The translations under genes were made by a program, and so were the position numbers. 64,000 bases of DNA. It comes from Caryophanales bacterium (lineage in GTDB: Bacteria > Bacillota > Bacilli > Exiguobacteriales > Exiguobacteriaceae). Below the pieces are notes generated by a model. It ran no database searches. It was not told the origin of the DNA and saw only the letters and a program-made list of their open reading frames with translations. The stretch is taken from positions 1,491,952 through 1,555,951 of the forward strand of contig CABJAC010000001.1 of the NCBI GenBank assembly GCA_902363455.1. Reading direction: 5' to 3'. This document shows, in pieces, positions 52,750 through 61,560 of the stretch; position 1 is the stretch's first letter; each line of letters begins with the position of its first letter.

Positions 52750-53757
52750 ATGACTACATCCGTTCGACCACGCTCGATCCTGACGATTGTTGTTCTCACG
52801 GTTGGGCTGCTCACGCTCTTGAGTACACTGTCCTTGTTTTACGGTGCCGTGCCGATTTCCCGGGCGACCGTCCTTGCCTCGTTTCATGCCTTTGACGCCG
52901 GTAATCTGCAGCATCAGCTCGTCCAAGAAGTCCGGCTTCCGCGTCTGGTTTGCGCCGGGCTTGTCGGCATTGCACTGGCGCTGTCGGGGACGATGATGCA
53001 AGGGTTGACCCGGAATGCGCTGGCTGACCCCTCCCTGCTCGGCATCACCCACGGCGCAGGACTCGGAGTCGCCTTGTCGCTTGCCTTTGTCTCGGAGCAT
53101 TCATTTGTGACTTCACTTGCCTTTTCGTTTGGCGGCGCCGCACTTGGGACAGCCGTCATCCTGCTGATCACGGTGTTTGCTCGCGGTCGCTTTTCACCGG
53201 TCACGTTGACCGTAGCCGGTGCGGCACTGAGTGCTTTATTCAGCGCCCTGTCGACTGGTATCACTCTGTTTCACCAAGTCGCCCAAGATCTCAGTTTTTG
53301 GTATGCCGGCGGATTATCCGGGGCAAAATGGGCGCACGTATTCGTCTTGCTTCCGGTCGTCCTGCTTGGACTCCTCATTTCCTTACATATCGCCCGCAGC
53401 ATGACCGTCCTCTCGCTCGGAGAAGATGTTGCGACCGGGCTCGGTTCCTCGTTGACGAAAGTCCGGCTGCTTGGATTTTGCAGCATCGTCCTGCTTGCCG
53501 GTGTTGCCGTGTCGGTCGCCGGTGTCATCGGCTTTATCGGCTTGATTATTCCTCATATCAGCCGCTTTTTAGTCGGGACGAACTATTACCTGTTGCTGCC
53601 GGTCAGCGCCCTGTTCGGCATGACGTTATTGATCGCTTCCGATTTGCTGGCGCGCATGATCAATCCGCCGTTCGAAACACCGCTTGGAGCCGTCACCGCC
53701 TTGGTCGGTGTCCCCTACTTCCTTTATCTCGCCCGCCGAAAGGAGTTGTCCGTCTGA
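52750..53757 (+). CDS. FecCD-family iron-siderophore permease, first subunit
   Basis: Membrane permease of 335 residues with about nine hydrophobic segments. Family motifs are VRLPRLVCAGLVGIALALSG (about 56-75), LSGTMMQGLTRNALADPSLL and GFIGLIIPHISRFLVG (about 260). AAAAAGGAG precedes the ATG. It partners with the second permease and, by position, with the asb-linked binding lipoprotein. Confidence 0.9.
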   Translation: MTTSVRPRSILTIVVLTVGLLTLLSTLSLFYGAVPISRATVLASFHAFDAGNLQHQLVQEVRLPRLVCAGLVGIALALSGTMMQGLTRNALADPSLLGITHGAGLGVALSLAFVSEHSFVTSLAFSFGGAALGTAVILLITVFARGRFSPVTLTVAGAALSALFSALSTGITLFHQVAQDLSFWYAGGLSGAKWAHVFVLLPVVLLGLLISLHIARSMTVLSLGEDVATGLGSSLTKVRLLGFCSIVLLAGVAVSVAGVIGFIGLIIPHISRFLVGTNYYLLLPVSALFGMTLLIASDLLARMINPPFETPLGAVTALVGVPYFLYLARRKELSV

Positions 53758-54752
53758 TGGATGTTTGGCATGCCGTAAAACAGGCGCGATTGACGCTGTT
53801 TTGTTTATGTAGTCTGCTCATTTTGACATTCGTGTACAGTCTGTCGACCGGGATTCTTCCCGTTTCGTTTGGTGCGATCGCCCGAACGTTGATCGGACAA
53901 GGGACGGAAGCGGAACGGCTGATTCTCATCGATCTCCGGCTACCGAGGATGGTGCTCGCCTTGTTGATCGGTGCCGGATTGGCTGTCTCCGGGACATTAC
54001 TGCAAGGGATGTCACGCAATGCCCTCGCCGATCCCGGCATTCTCGGTATCAATGCCGGTGCCGGACTGTTCGTCGTCTTGACGCTGTTTTTCTTTCGCTC
54101 CGCTACACATCAACTTCCGGTTCTGCCGTTCGTCGCTTTTTTCGGTGCGACGCTTGTCGCCTGGACGATTTACCGGTTGGCGGGAAAAGCGGTCCAACCG
54201 GGACGTCTGTTGTTGGTCGGGGTCGGAATCAACGCCCTGTGCGGCGCTCTCCTGATCATTTTTCAGTTGAAGATGGATCCGCGCGATTTTCAGCAGGCGA
54301 CGGTCTGGTTGACAGGAAGCATCTGGCAGGCGGATTGGTCATCCGTCTTGACGCTTGTCCCTTGGATCGTCTGTTTGGTGCCGCTTGCCTTTTTACACAG
54401 CCGGTCGTTGAATCTGTTGCAACTGAGCGGCTCGCTCCCGCAGACGTTAGGTCTTCGAGTCGAACAGACACGGAAACGGATTTTATTGATCGCTGCCGCA
54501 CTTGCCGGGTCGTGTGTCGCTGCCGGCGGCGGAATTTCCTTTATCGGATTACTCGCCCCGCATATCGCCCGGCGTCTCGTCGGACCGAATCATTACAGTC
54601 TGATTCCGGTTGCCGCCCTAATCGGCAGCCTGCTCGTGTTGCTCGCAGACTTGATCGGGAAAAACCTGCTTGCTCCTGCCGACATTCCGGTCGGGATTGT
54701 CATCGCAATTCTTGGAGCACCTTATTTCATCGTGTTATTGTTCCGAAAATAA
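53757..54752 (+). CDS. FecCD-family iron-siderophore permease, second subunit
   Basis: Second permease half, 331 residues, with the same family motifs (LRLPRMVLALLIGAGLAVSG; LLQGMSRNALADPGILGINA; GISFIGLLAPHIARRLVG). The ATG overlaps the TGA of the first subunit (TGATG), so the two are coupled; AAGGAG lies in the end of the first. No ATPase gene follows: the next gene is on the other strand. An ATPase elsewhere must power the importer. Confidence 0.9.
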   Translation: MDVWHAVKQARLTLFCLCSLLILTFVYSLSTGILPVSFGAIARTLIGQGTEAERLILIDLRLPRMVLALLIGAGLAVSGTLLQGMSRNALADPGILGINAGAGLFVVLTLFFFRSATHQLPVLPFVAFFGATLVAWTIYRLAGKAVQPGRLLLVGVGINALCGALLIIFQLKMDPRDFQQATVWLTGSIWQADWSSVLTLVPWIVCLVPLAFLHSRSLNLLQLSGSLPQTLGLRVEQTRKRILLIAAALAGSCVAAGGGISFIGLLAPHIARRLVGPNHYSLIPVAALIGSLLVLLADLIGKNLLAPADIPVGIVIAILGAPYFIVLLFRK

Positions 54753-54794
54753 AGGCAGACCGATTCGCCGCAAGTGGACGGATCGGTCTTTTTC

Positions 54795-55121
54795 TCAGCG
54801 TTTGCCTTTTTGACCCAAAACCTCGTAATACTGCTGGTCACTTCCTAAAATAAACGAAGGTGCCGGTTGACCACGACGCGCGCGGTGACCTGCAAGATGG
54901 ACGTCACTCGTCTCCCACGTTTTCCAGTCCTGTTCCGATTCCCAGCGAATCAAGACGATGACTTCTTCCTCGCCCCGCGTTCGTTTTTTTTGCAGGACAC
55001 TGAGATCGATGAAGCCGGGTTGTTGTTCGATGATGCCTTCGCCTGCGAACCGTTCAATCATCGACTCGGCATGACCGGTTTCCACGCGAATTGTTTTAAG
55101 TTGAATAAACAGAAAAACCAC
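54795..55121 (-). CDS. hmoA: HmoA-like heme-degrading monooxygenase
   Basis: A dimeric ferredoxin-like-fold monooxygenase of about 105 residues that opens heme to release iron. The order MIERFAGEGIIEQQPGFIDL, RGEEEVIVLIRWESEQDWKT and WETSDVHLAGHRA matches HmoA of Bacillus. The start is uncertain: the GTG sits right on AAAGGGGA, while a CTG three codons later (position 55112) has 9-base spacing and fits the HmoA N-terminus better. A Fur-like box lies upstream. Confidence 0.8.
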   Translation of the reverse strand: MVFLFIQLKTIRVETGHAESMIERFAGEGIIEQQPGFIDLSVLQKKRTRGEEEVIVLIRWESEQDWKTWETSDVHLAGHRARRGQPAPSFILGSDQQYYEVLGQKGKR

Positions 55122-55132
55122 TCCCCTTTAAT

Positions 55133-55147
55133 TGATAATGAATCTCA
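55133..55147. promoter_or_regulatory. Fur-like box upstream of hmoA
   Basis: TGATAATGAATCTCA matches the Fur 7-1-7 pattern with two mismatches in the right half. It lies just upstream of the hmoA ribosome site. Confidence 0.65.
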
Positions 55148-55235
55148 TTTGCAATACTACTATATCATCGATCCTGTTCCCTTTGTCAATACCATTCCAA
55201 TTTGTTTCCATCGATAATGGTTGGGAAGACAGCAA

Positions 55236-55270
55236 AAAAGCTGCTTCGATTCGAGATCGAAACAGCTTTA
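55236..55270. terminator. Terminator after brnQ
   Basis: AAAGCTG-TTCGAT pairs with ATCGAA-CAGCTTT (one bulge on each side) around a 5-base loop, with AT-rich ends. It follows the brnQ stop on the minus strand. Confidence 0.7.
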
Positions 55271-55293
55271 ACTCTACACACTTCAGATGTTAT

Positions 55294-56634
55294 TCAGGCA
55301 ACGCGTGATTGTTCCGTACGGTCGGCTGTTTTCCGCCCGAATAATCCGCCTAAGACGGCACCGAGGATGGCGGGTACGACCCAACCAAGGCCGACGGAGA
55401 AAAACGGCAACACGTTTTCAAACACGCGCAAGACCGGTCCGACCGGTGCTTCTGCCGCCTTCAGTCCGTCAAACAGACTGACAGCAAACGTCATCCACAT
55501 CGCTCCCTGATAGACAGCCGGTTTTCCTTTAAAGACGGAATGTAAAAACGTCAGGAAAATCAGACAGATTGCCAGTGGATAAAGTGTCAGCAGAACCGGT
55601 TTCGAAATCGCAATCAACTGCGTCAAACCGATGTTGGCAACGAGCGCACTGAAGATCGACAGTCCAATCGTCCACTTGACGTATGAAATCCGTGGCAACA
55701 AGAGGGAAAAGAATGATGCACAGGCAGTAATCAGCCCGACACTCGTCGTCAGACACGCAACCGTGATCATCAAACCGAGCAAGATTGAACCGTACGAACC
55801 GAAATAATAATCGGAGACGGCAGACAAGATTTCTGCTCCGTTCTTCAACGGACCGATTTTGGCAACACTGGAAGCGCCCATGAACGCAAGAGCCGAATAG
55901 GTGATGGCCAGCAAACTCGCCGCAATCAAAGCGGCTTTCGAACAAATGATGAGCAGTTGTTTTTTCGACGTGACACCTTTGTCTTTAATCGCCGAGATGA
56001 TGATGATGCCGAAGACAAACGCGCCGAGCGCATCCAGTGTCAAATACCCTTCCTGAAAACCATTAAAAAAGGCATTGTGTTGATACGTCGTCAAAGGATT
56101 CTGAAAACTTCCGATGGGTTTGATGACGGCGACGAGGATCAACAGTCCGATGAATGTAATCTTGATCGGCGTCAAAATCTTCCCGACGACGTCAACGATT
56201 TTTGTCGGATTCAGCGACAACAGACAAGCAACCGTATAAAACAGAATCGAAAAAATCAACAGTGGTGTTGATGACGCCGACTCTCCGAAGAATGGTTTGA
56301 TCCCGATTTCATAAGAAACGGTTCCGGCACGCGGAATCGCAAAAAACGGACCAATCGCTAAGTACAAAATGATGGCAAAAACCAAACCAAAGATGGGATG
56401 GACACGAGACGCCATCGCCCGTAAATCCGCTTCCCCGGAATAGGCGAACGCTAAGATGGCGAGCAACGGCAAACCGACGCCTGTGACAAGGAACCCGGCA
56501 TTGGCGACCCAGACTTGCTCCCCTGCCATCTGACCGAGCATCGGCGGAAAAATCAGATTGCCTGCTCCGAAAAACAAGGCAAACAGCATCATACCGATGA
56601 CGACAATAAAGGATGTTGGAACTGTTTTAGACAT
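55294..56634 (-). CDS. brnQ: Branched-chain amino acid carrier protein
   Basis: Sodium- or proton-coupled importer of Leu, Ile and Val, 446 residues with about twelve hydrophobic segments. The opening FALFFGAGNLIFPPMLGQMA (about 18-37), then IPRAGTVSYEIGIKPF, is diagnostic of BrnQ/LivII. GGGGG precedes the ATG. A CodY-like box lies about 110 bases upstream and an inverted repeat (CCTGATTG/CAATCAGG, 56661-56687) lies in the leader. Single-gene unit. Confidence 0.92.
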   Translation of the reverse strand: MSKTVPTSFIVVIGMMLFALFFGAGNLIFPPMLGQMAGEQVWVANAGFLVTGVGLPLLAILAFAYSGEADLRAMASRVHPIFGLVFAIILYLAIGPFFAIPRAGTVSYEIGIKPFFGESASSTPLLIFSILFYTVACLLSLNPTKIVDVVGKILTPIKITFIGLLILVAVIKPIGSFQNPLTTYQHNAFFNGFQEGYLTLDALGAFVFGIIIISAIKDKGVTSKKQLLIICSKAALIAASLLAITYSALAFMGASSVAKIGPLKNGAEILSAVSDYYFGSYGSILLGLMITVACLTTSVGLITACASFFSLLLPRISYVKWTIGLSIFSALVANIGLTQLIAISKPVLLTLYPLAICLIFLTFLHSVFKGKPAVYQGAMWMTFAVSLFDGLKAAEAPVGPVLRVFENVLPFFSVGLGWVVPAILGAVLGGLFGRKTADRTEQSRVA

Positions 56635-56745
56635 AAGAAACCCCCACGATTAAGTTACGACCTGATTGTTTTGATCGATCAATCAGGTACTTCGTTCGAA
56701 AGGATAACATAGGTCTGTGATCTCATGCTAGGAGTTTATCTGGTG

Positions 56746-56760
56746 AATATTCTGACATTT
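56746..56760. promoter_or_regulatory. CodY-like box upstream of brnQ
   Basis: AAATGTCAGAATATT on the minus strand matches the CodY consensus AATTTTCWGAAAATT with three mismatches. brnQ is a CodY target in Bacillus, so repression when branched-chain amino acids are plentiful is plausible. Confidence 0.55.
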
Positions 56761-56931
56761 ATCAAAAAAACCTTGCTGTTTCACCCTTTTCTAAAATAAT
56801 GACTGCTAATCCGCTCGAATGATGTAATCGGTAACATAGGTTCATTTGACTCAGTTCAGAAAAGAGGAACCTTTGGTGCTTAATCGACGTATGGATAATT
56901 GTGGTATATTTGGTTAAAGGGAGGGTTTCAA

Positions 56932-57876
56932 ATGAAAAAATTGTTGATTGGCATGATGGTAGCAAGTCTGCTTGCCGGCTGTTCTAGCACGCCGGAAGCC
57001 GAAAAAGTAAAACAACCGGGACTGACCTTCAAGCAAGATGAACAGACGATTAAAATCATTCCGCTCTACGACGAATATCAATCGTACGTCGATGCAACGT
57101 TAAAAGAGCCGACCGAGAATGGCGCACTATTTGAAAAACATGTTTTGGCTACGAAACACAAATGGGTCGAAAAAGAAAAACTGACAAATACCTACACAGA
57201 CCGACGTATTTATGAAATTCCAACCGACAACGTCGAAGAACTGAACAAAACGATTGCCTACTTAAAAAAACACCAAGATTCCATTCATCAACAGATTAAA
57301 AAAAGTCTTCAGACTTCGATTGATGCACTGCCGAGAACAGAGAAGCTGACGGTCTTCGTCGCGCCTTACAATGTCCATAACGCAGCCGATATTCAACGCT
57401 ACGGCGGCGTCAGCGGTTTCGCCTCCGGAAAAAACATGTTCACCCTTTACTTAGCAAAAGATTTTTCAAAAGATACACTGGCGAATAGCGTCGCTCACGA
57501 ATACCATCATACCGTTGCTTTTGAAAGCAACACGCACGACTCGATGTTCAACGGTATCATCTTGGAAGGTGAAGCGGACATGTTTGCTGCGCAGCTGTAT
57601 CCTAAAGGTAAGTCGGAAGCGACCGAACCGTTGCTCGACCATACATTAGAAAATCTGTTGACACATATCAACAACTTTAACGTGAACGCGTACGATTTAC
57701 GATACGGAAACTACGACAAGCAAATTCCTGCGCTTGCCCAGTATTCGCTTGGCTATATGATCATGACGGACTTCATTCAGAAAAATCCTGATGTTCCCGT
57801 TGCCAAGTGGACCCAGATGCCGACAACTAATATTTTGGAGAAAACCGACTATGCGAAGAAGTTGACAATCCGTTAG
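56932..57876 (+). CDS. Lipoprotein with HExxH motif (DUF2268-type predicted zinc protease)
   Basis: A lipobox (LLAGCSS, Cys17) is followed by a helical region and then VAHEYHHTVAFES, in which HEYHH (about residues 189-193) is the zinc-binding HExxH motif; EGEADMFAAQLY supplies the likely third ligand Glu. This pattern is the DUF2268 predicted zinc-dependent protease family. Length is 314 residues. AAAGGGAGG precedes the ATG. Target unknown; it sits outside the membrane. Single-gene unit. Confidence 0.82.
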   Translation: MKKLLIGMMVASLLAGCSSTPEAEKVKQPGLTFKQDEQTIKIIPLYDEYQSYVDATLKEPTENGALFEKHVLATKHKWVEKEKLTNTYTDRRIYEIPTDNVEELNKTIAYLKKHQDSIHQQIKKSLQTSIDALPRTEKLTVFVAPYNVHNAADIQRYGGVSGFASGKNMFTLYLAKDFSKDTLANSVAHEYHHTVAFESNTHDSMFNGIILEGEADMFAAQLYPKGKSEATEPLLDHTLENLLTHINNFNVNAYDLRYGNYDKQIPALAQYSLGYMIMTDFIQKNPDVPVAKWTQMPTTNILEKTDYAKKLTIR

Positions 57877-57902
57877 GCAAAATTCCGATAAACTGATTCC
57901 AA

Positions 57903-57955
57903 AAAAACCACGGATCGCGTGCCTCTGAAGCAGACAGGCGAACCGTGGTTTTGAT
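57903..57955. terminator. Bidirectional terminator
   Basis: AAAACCACGG pairs with CCGTGGTTTT, with an inner CGTGCCT/AGGCG helix. It lies between the convergent DUF2268 and metQ genes. Confidence 0.75.
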
Positions 57956-57971
57956 TTTTTAAACCGCACAC

Positions 57972-58790
57972 TCATTTAAAGGCAGGAATCGCCGTTTCAT
58001 CGTAATTGTCTTCGAGGAACTTTTTGACTTTCGGACTCGTCATTACTTTCGCAAGTTTTTGAATTGCTTCTGAATCCTGATTGTCCTCACGGGCAACAAG
58101 CGTGATCGCAAAGTCATTCTCGACGCCTTCCGTGACGAGCGCATCCTGTTTCGGCGTCAGACCGAGCGGTGAAGCATAGGCCGGCGTCATGATGACCGCA
58201 TCTGCATCATCATAAAGACGGGCCAGCATCAGTAAATCCACTTCCTTGAATTTAAAGTCGCGTTTGTTTTCCGTGATGTCTTTCATCGTGTAATACGGAC
58301 CGGTTTTCTTTTTCAACTGAATCGCATCATGTTGTGCGAGTAATGCCAGCGACCGGTCAATGTTCGAGACGTCGTTCGCGATCGCGATGACGCCACCCTT
58401 CGGCAATTGTTCCAGCTCTTTGTATTCTTTCGAATAGAGACCGTAGTTCGCGAAGTAGATCGGTTCAATCGGGACAAGGTTCGCTTTGTTGTTGCGGTTG
58501 AATTCTTCCATGTACGGCACGTGCTGGAAGAAGTTCGCATCGACTTCTTTTGCCGCGAGGGCACTGTTCGGCTGCACGTTGTCACTGAGAACGACGACTT
58601 TCAAATTAATGCCCTCTTTTTTCAGTTCCGGTTTGACGAGGTCCAAAATTTCCGTCATCGGTTTGATCAGTGACGCGACTTTTAACGTCTCTGTTTTTGA
58701 CGCCGATTCTTTTTCGTCCTTTTTATCGGCGTTTCCGCATCCGGCTAATGCCAACACAAACACGCTGAGTAATACCATGATTTTTTTCAT
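57972..58790 (-). CDS. metQ: Methionine-binding lipoprotein MetQ
   Basis: NlpA-family receptor for methionine, 272 residues, with lipobox VLALAGC (Cys18). Family blocks: PMTEILDLVKPELKKEGI (about 49), FQHVPYMEEFNRNNK-type block (QHVPYMEEFNRNN, about 89), then ANYGLYSKEYKELEQLPKGG and GLTPKQDALVTEGVENDFA. AGGAATTT precedes the ATG. Last gene of metNIQ. Confidence 0.9.
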   Translation of the reverse strand: MKKIMVLLSVFVLALAGCGNADKKDEKESASKTETLKVASLIKPMTEILDLVKPELKKEGINLKVVVLSDNVQPNSALAAKEVDANFFQHVPYMEEFNRNNKANLVPIEPIYFANYGLYSKEYKELEQLPKGGVIAIANDVSNIDRSLALLAQHDAIQLKKKTGPYYTMKDITENKRDFKFKEVDLLMLARLYDDADAVIMTPAYASPLGLTPKQDALVTEGVENDFAITLVAREDNQDSEAIQKLAKVMTSPKVKKFLEDNYDETAIPAFK

Positions 58791-58808
58791 TTAAATTCCT
58801 ACTTTCGG

Positions 58809-59471
58809 TTAACGTTTATCGAGCAAGCGTGCTACGGTCGTCCCGGCAAACTGAATCAGTTGGACCAGGATGACCATAATCAGAATCATATAAAGCATCA
58901 ATTCCGTCTGAAACTGCTGGTAGCCGTACCGGACAGCAAAATCACCGATTCCTCCGCCCCCGACAACCCCCATGATCGTCGAATAGGAGATGAAGCTGAC
59001 GATTGACGTCGTCAGACCAAGAATGAGACCGGACCGGGCTTCGACGAATAAAAACTTCATCACGACGGCCCGTGTCGAAGCCCCCATCGAGACCGCGGCC
59101 TCGATGATTCCTTTCGGGACATCCAGCAACGATTGCTCGACGAGGCGCGAATAATGGGCGATGGCGATGATGGCAAGCGGTACCGTCGCTGCCGCCGTCC
59201 CGATCGCGGTTCCGATGATGAGACGCGTAAACGGAATCAGGAAGACGACGAGCAACAAGAACGGAAACGAGCGGATCGTATTGACCAACAGATTTAAAGC
59301 CGAAAACAACCAGCGATTCGCCAGCAACTGATCCTTTCGTGATAAGAACAGCAAGGTGCCGAGCGGAAGTCCGAGCACAATCGCAGCAAGAATCGACACG
59401 CCGACCATCACGAACGTTTGTCCGATGGCCAGCCGGATTTCTGCGGTATACGTAATCAAGATCTCAGGCAT
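58809..59471 (-). CDS. metI: Methionine ABC transporter permease MetI
   Basis: Permease of 220 residues with five hydrophobic segments. It has LPLGTLLFLS, NTIRSFPFLLLVVFLIPFTR and the EAA-like loop IEAAVSMGASTRAVVMKFLF (about 142-161). The start overlaps the metN stop by 8 bases. GGGGGGAG precedes the ATG. Confidence 0.9.
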   Translation of the reverse strand: MPEILITYTAEIRLAIGQTFVMVGVSILAAIVLGLPLGTLLFLSRKDQLLANRWLFSALNLLVNTIRSFPFLLLVVFLIPFTRLIIGTAIGTAAATVPLAIIAIAHYSRLVEQSLLDVPKGIIEAAVSMGASTRAVVMKFLFVEARSGLILGLTTSIVSFISYSTIMGVVGGGGIGDFAVRYGYQQFQTELMLYMILIMVILVQLIQFAGTTVARLLDKR

Positions 59472-60210
59472 GCGTCTCCCCCCGTTCGGTCAATTGGGTC
59501 AGGAACCAGCCGGCATCACTTTCGATTTCGGTCACTCCGGTCGGTTCCGTCGCAACCGTCTTGCGAATCCGTCCGTCTTCCATGATCGTGACCCGGCGGC
59601 AAATGCTCTGAATCACATTCATTTCATGGCTGACGATGACAATCGTGACGCCTAACGTTTGATTGATCGTTTGCAGGACCCGTAAAATTTCCGACGTCGT
59701 GCTCGGATCAAGCGACGAGGTCGGTTCGTCACACAGAAGAACACGCGGCCGGTTCGCGAGCGCCCGGGCAATCGCAACACGCTGTTTCTGACCACCACTC
59801 AACTCAGCCGGATACTTGCCGGAAAAATTGGCCAAGCCGACAAACTGCAGACATTCCTCGATCCGGGTAATACGGTCTTTCTTTTTAACACCGGCCAGAT
59901 CAAGCGAGACGGCGATGTTCTGCTCGACGGTCTTGTTTGCGACGAGATGAAAATCCTGAAAAATCATGCCCATCTCTTGCCGAACATGCCGGAGCTTTTG
60001 TTTCGGTAAAGTCGTCAAGTCGGTCCCGTCAAACTCGACAATCCCCGCATCCGGCTGCTCGAGCAGATTTATCAGTCGCAACAGTGTGGATTTGCCGGCT
60101 CCGCTTGCTCCGATGATCCCATGAATCTCCCCCTGTTCAATCGAGAGGGTGACGGACTGAATAACGGGTTGTTTGGAAAAACTTTTATCGACGTTTCGTA
60201 ATGAAATCAT
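59464..60210 (-). CDS. metN: Methionine ABC transporter ATPase MetN, short form
   Basis: ATPase with Walker A GASGAGKST (33-41), signature LSGGQKQRVAIARAL (about 134) and Walker B RVLLCDEPTSSLDPSTT. At 248 residues it lacks the C-terminal regulatory domain of about 90 residues (methionine-binding ACT-like NIL domain) present in E. coli MetN (343). The frame ends cleanly with MetI overlapping, so this is a short form and not a truncated read. AAGGGAGG precedes the ATG. First gene of metNIQ; no SAM riboswitch or T-box is seen upstream. Confidence 0.88.
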   Translation of the reverse strand: MISLRNVDKSFSKQPVIQSVTLSIEQGEIHGIIGASGAGKSTLLRLINLLEQPDAGIVEFDGTDLTTLPKQKLRHVRQEMGMIFQDFHLVANKTVEQNIAVSLDLAGVKKKDRITRIEECLQFVGLANFSGKYPAELSGGQKQRVAIARALANRPRVLLCDEPTSSLDPSTTSEILRVLQTINQTLGVTIVIVSHEMNVIQSICRRVTIMEDGRIRKTVATEPTGVTEIESDAGWFLTQLTERGETHA

Positions 60211-60237
60211 GTGGCACCCTCCCTTACAACGTGTTTC

Positions 60238-60267
60238 ATTTTACCGTAAGCTGTCCATTTTTGTCAT
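60238..60267 (-). promoter_or_regulatory. Putative sigma-A promoter of metNIQ
   Basis: On the minus strand ATGACA and TAAAAT are separated by 18 bases, 28 bases upstream of the metN ATG. The -35 is one base from TTGACA. Confidence 0.5.
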
Positions 60268-60328
60268 GTTGAATGCTTTTTTCTTTCCCGCGTCATTTCA
60301 CTAATCAAGTAAATCGTTTTAATAACAA

Positions 60329-60354
60329 AAAATCTGAACCGAAGTCCAGATTTT
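60329..60354 (-). terminator. Terminator after thiolase gene
   Basis: On the minus strand AAAATCTG pairs with CAGATTTT around a GACTTCGGTT loop, followed by TTGTT. It ends the ketone-body operon. Confidence 0.72.
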
Positions 60355-60356
60355 GA

Positions 60357-61547
60357 TTATTCTTCGTATTTCTTGACGATCGTCGCAATCCCTTGACCGC
60401 CGCCGATGCAGAGTGTCGCGAGACCATGGCTTTCGCCGGTCCGTAACATCTCGTGGATCAACGTCACCATGATCCGGGTTCCGCTGGCGCCGATCGGGTG
60501 ACCGAGCGCAATCGCCCCGCCGTTTCGGTTCAACTTCGCCGGATCAAATTGGAGTTCTGCGTCGACTGCAAGTGATTGGGCGGCAAACGCTTCGTTCGCC
60601 TCGATGACATCAATCGCGTCAAGTTCAAGACCGGCTTTTTGCAACGCCTGTCCGACTGCCTTGACGGGACCAATCCCCATGATGCTCGGGTCGACGCCGG
60701 ATGTCCCGTTGGCGACGATCTCGACGAGTGGTGTCAGCCCAAGTTCTTTTGCCTTTCGGGCCGACATGACGACGACTGCTGCCGCTCCGTCATTAATCCC
60801 GGATGCATTGCCGGCCGTGACCGTACCGCCTTTCTTGAAAGCCGGACGCAAGCGTGCGAGTGATTCCGCTGTCGTTCCGGCACGCGGGAACTCATCTTCG
60901 GCGAAGACAACCGGATCACCTTTGCGCTGTGGAATTTCAACCGGTGTGATTTCCGCTTGGAAACGATCCGCTTCGATGGCTTGACTTGCTTTTTGTTGAC
61001 TGGTCGCCGCAAACTGATCTTGCGCCTCCCGGGAAATCGTATATTGCTCGGCTAAATTTTCCGCTGTGATCCCCATGTGGTAGTCGTTAAAGGCACACTC
61101 CAGACCGTCCTTGATGATCGTATCGACAAGCGGTTGGTCACCCATCCGTAAGCCGGTCCGGGCTCCGCTTAACACATACGGTGCCTGACTCATGTTTTCC
61201 ATCCCGCCGGCGACGATGATCTCCGCATCGCCGGACTTGATTGCTTGAAACGCGAGGTGAATCGCCTTTAAGCCGGAACCACAGACTTTATTGATCGTCA
61301 TCGCCGGGACCGATTCCGGGAGACCGGCGAGGAGACTGGCCTGCCGTGCCGGATTTTGTCCGAGTCCCGCCTGCAGGACGTTGCCCATGATGACTTCCTC
61401 GACGAGCGCTAGTGCGACATTCGCCTGTGCGAGTGCCGCTTCGATGACCGTTGCGCCAAGTTTTGTTGCCGGAACATCCTTTAAACTGCCGTTAAAACTG
61501 CCGATTGCCGTACGTGTCGCACTGACGATTACCACTTGTTCACTCAT
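60357..61547 (-). CDS. Acetyl-CoA C-acetyltransferase (thiolase)
   Basis: Splits acetoacetyl-CoA to two acetyl-CoA, or the reverse, in the cytoplasm. It is 396 residues with the catalytic [11 protein letters not shown] (Cys89), [29 protein letters not shown] (His about 350) and [10 protein letters not shown] (Cys about 380). All catalytic residues are present. AAGGGGGAA precedes the ATG. Last gene of the operon, 13 bases after the dehydrogenase. Confidence 0.93.
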   Translation of the reverse strand: MSEQVVIVSATRTAIGSFNGSLKDVPATKLGATVIEAALAQANVALALVEEVIMGNVLQAGLGQNPARQASLLAGLPESVPAMTINKVCGSGLKAIHLAFQAIKSGDAEIIVAGGMENMSQAPYVLSGARTGLRMGDQPLVDTIIKDGLECAFNDYHMGITAENLAEQYTISREAQDQFAATSQQKASQAIEADRFQAEITPVEIPQRKGDPVVFAEDEFPRAGTTAESLARLRPAFKKGGTVTAGNASGINDGAAAVVVMSARKAKELGLTPLVEIVANGTSGVDPSIMGIGPVKAVGQALQKAGLELDAIDVIEANEAFAAQSLAVDAELQFDPAKLNRNGGAIALGHPIGASGTRIMVTLIHEMLRTGESHGLATLCIGGGQGIATIVKKYEE

Positions 61548-61560
61548 CCTGACTTCCCCC

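Noticed and set aside
53298..53756. A long N-terminal extension of the second FecCD permease
   Set aside because: It overlaps the first permease completely, is not permease-like, and the ATG at 53757 is coupled to the stop.
60211..60356. SAM riboswitch (S-box) or T-box upstream of metNIQ
   Set aside because: No conserved S-box or T-box core is visible and the gap is too short after the promoter.
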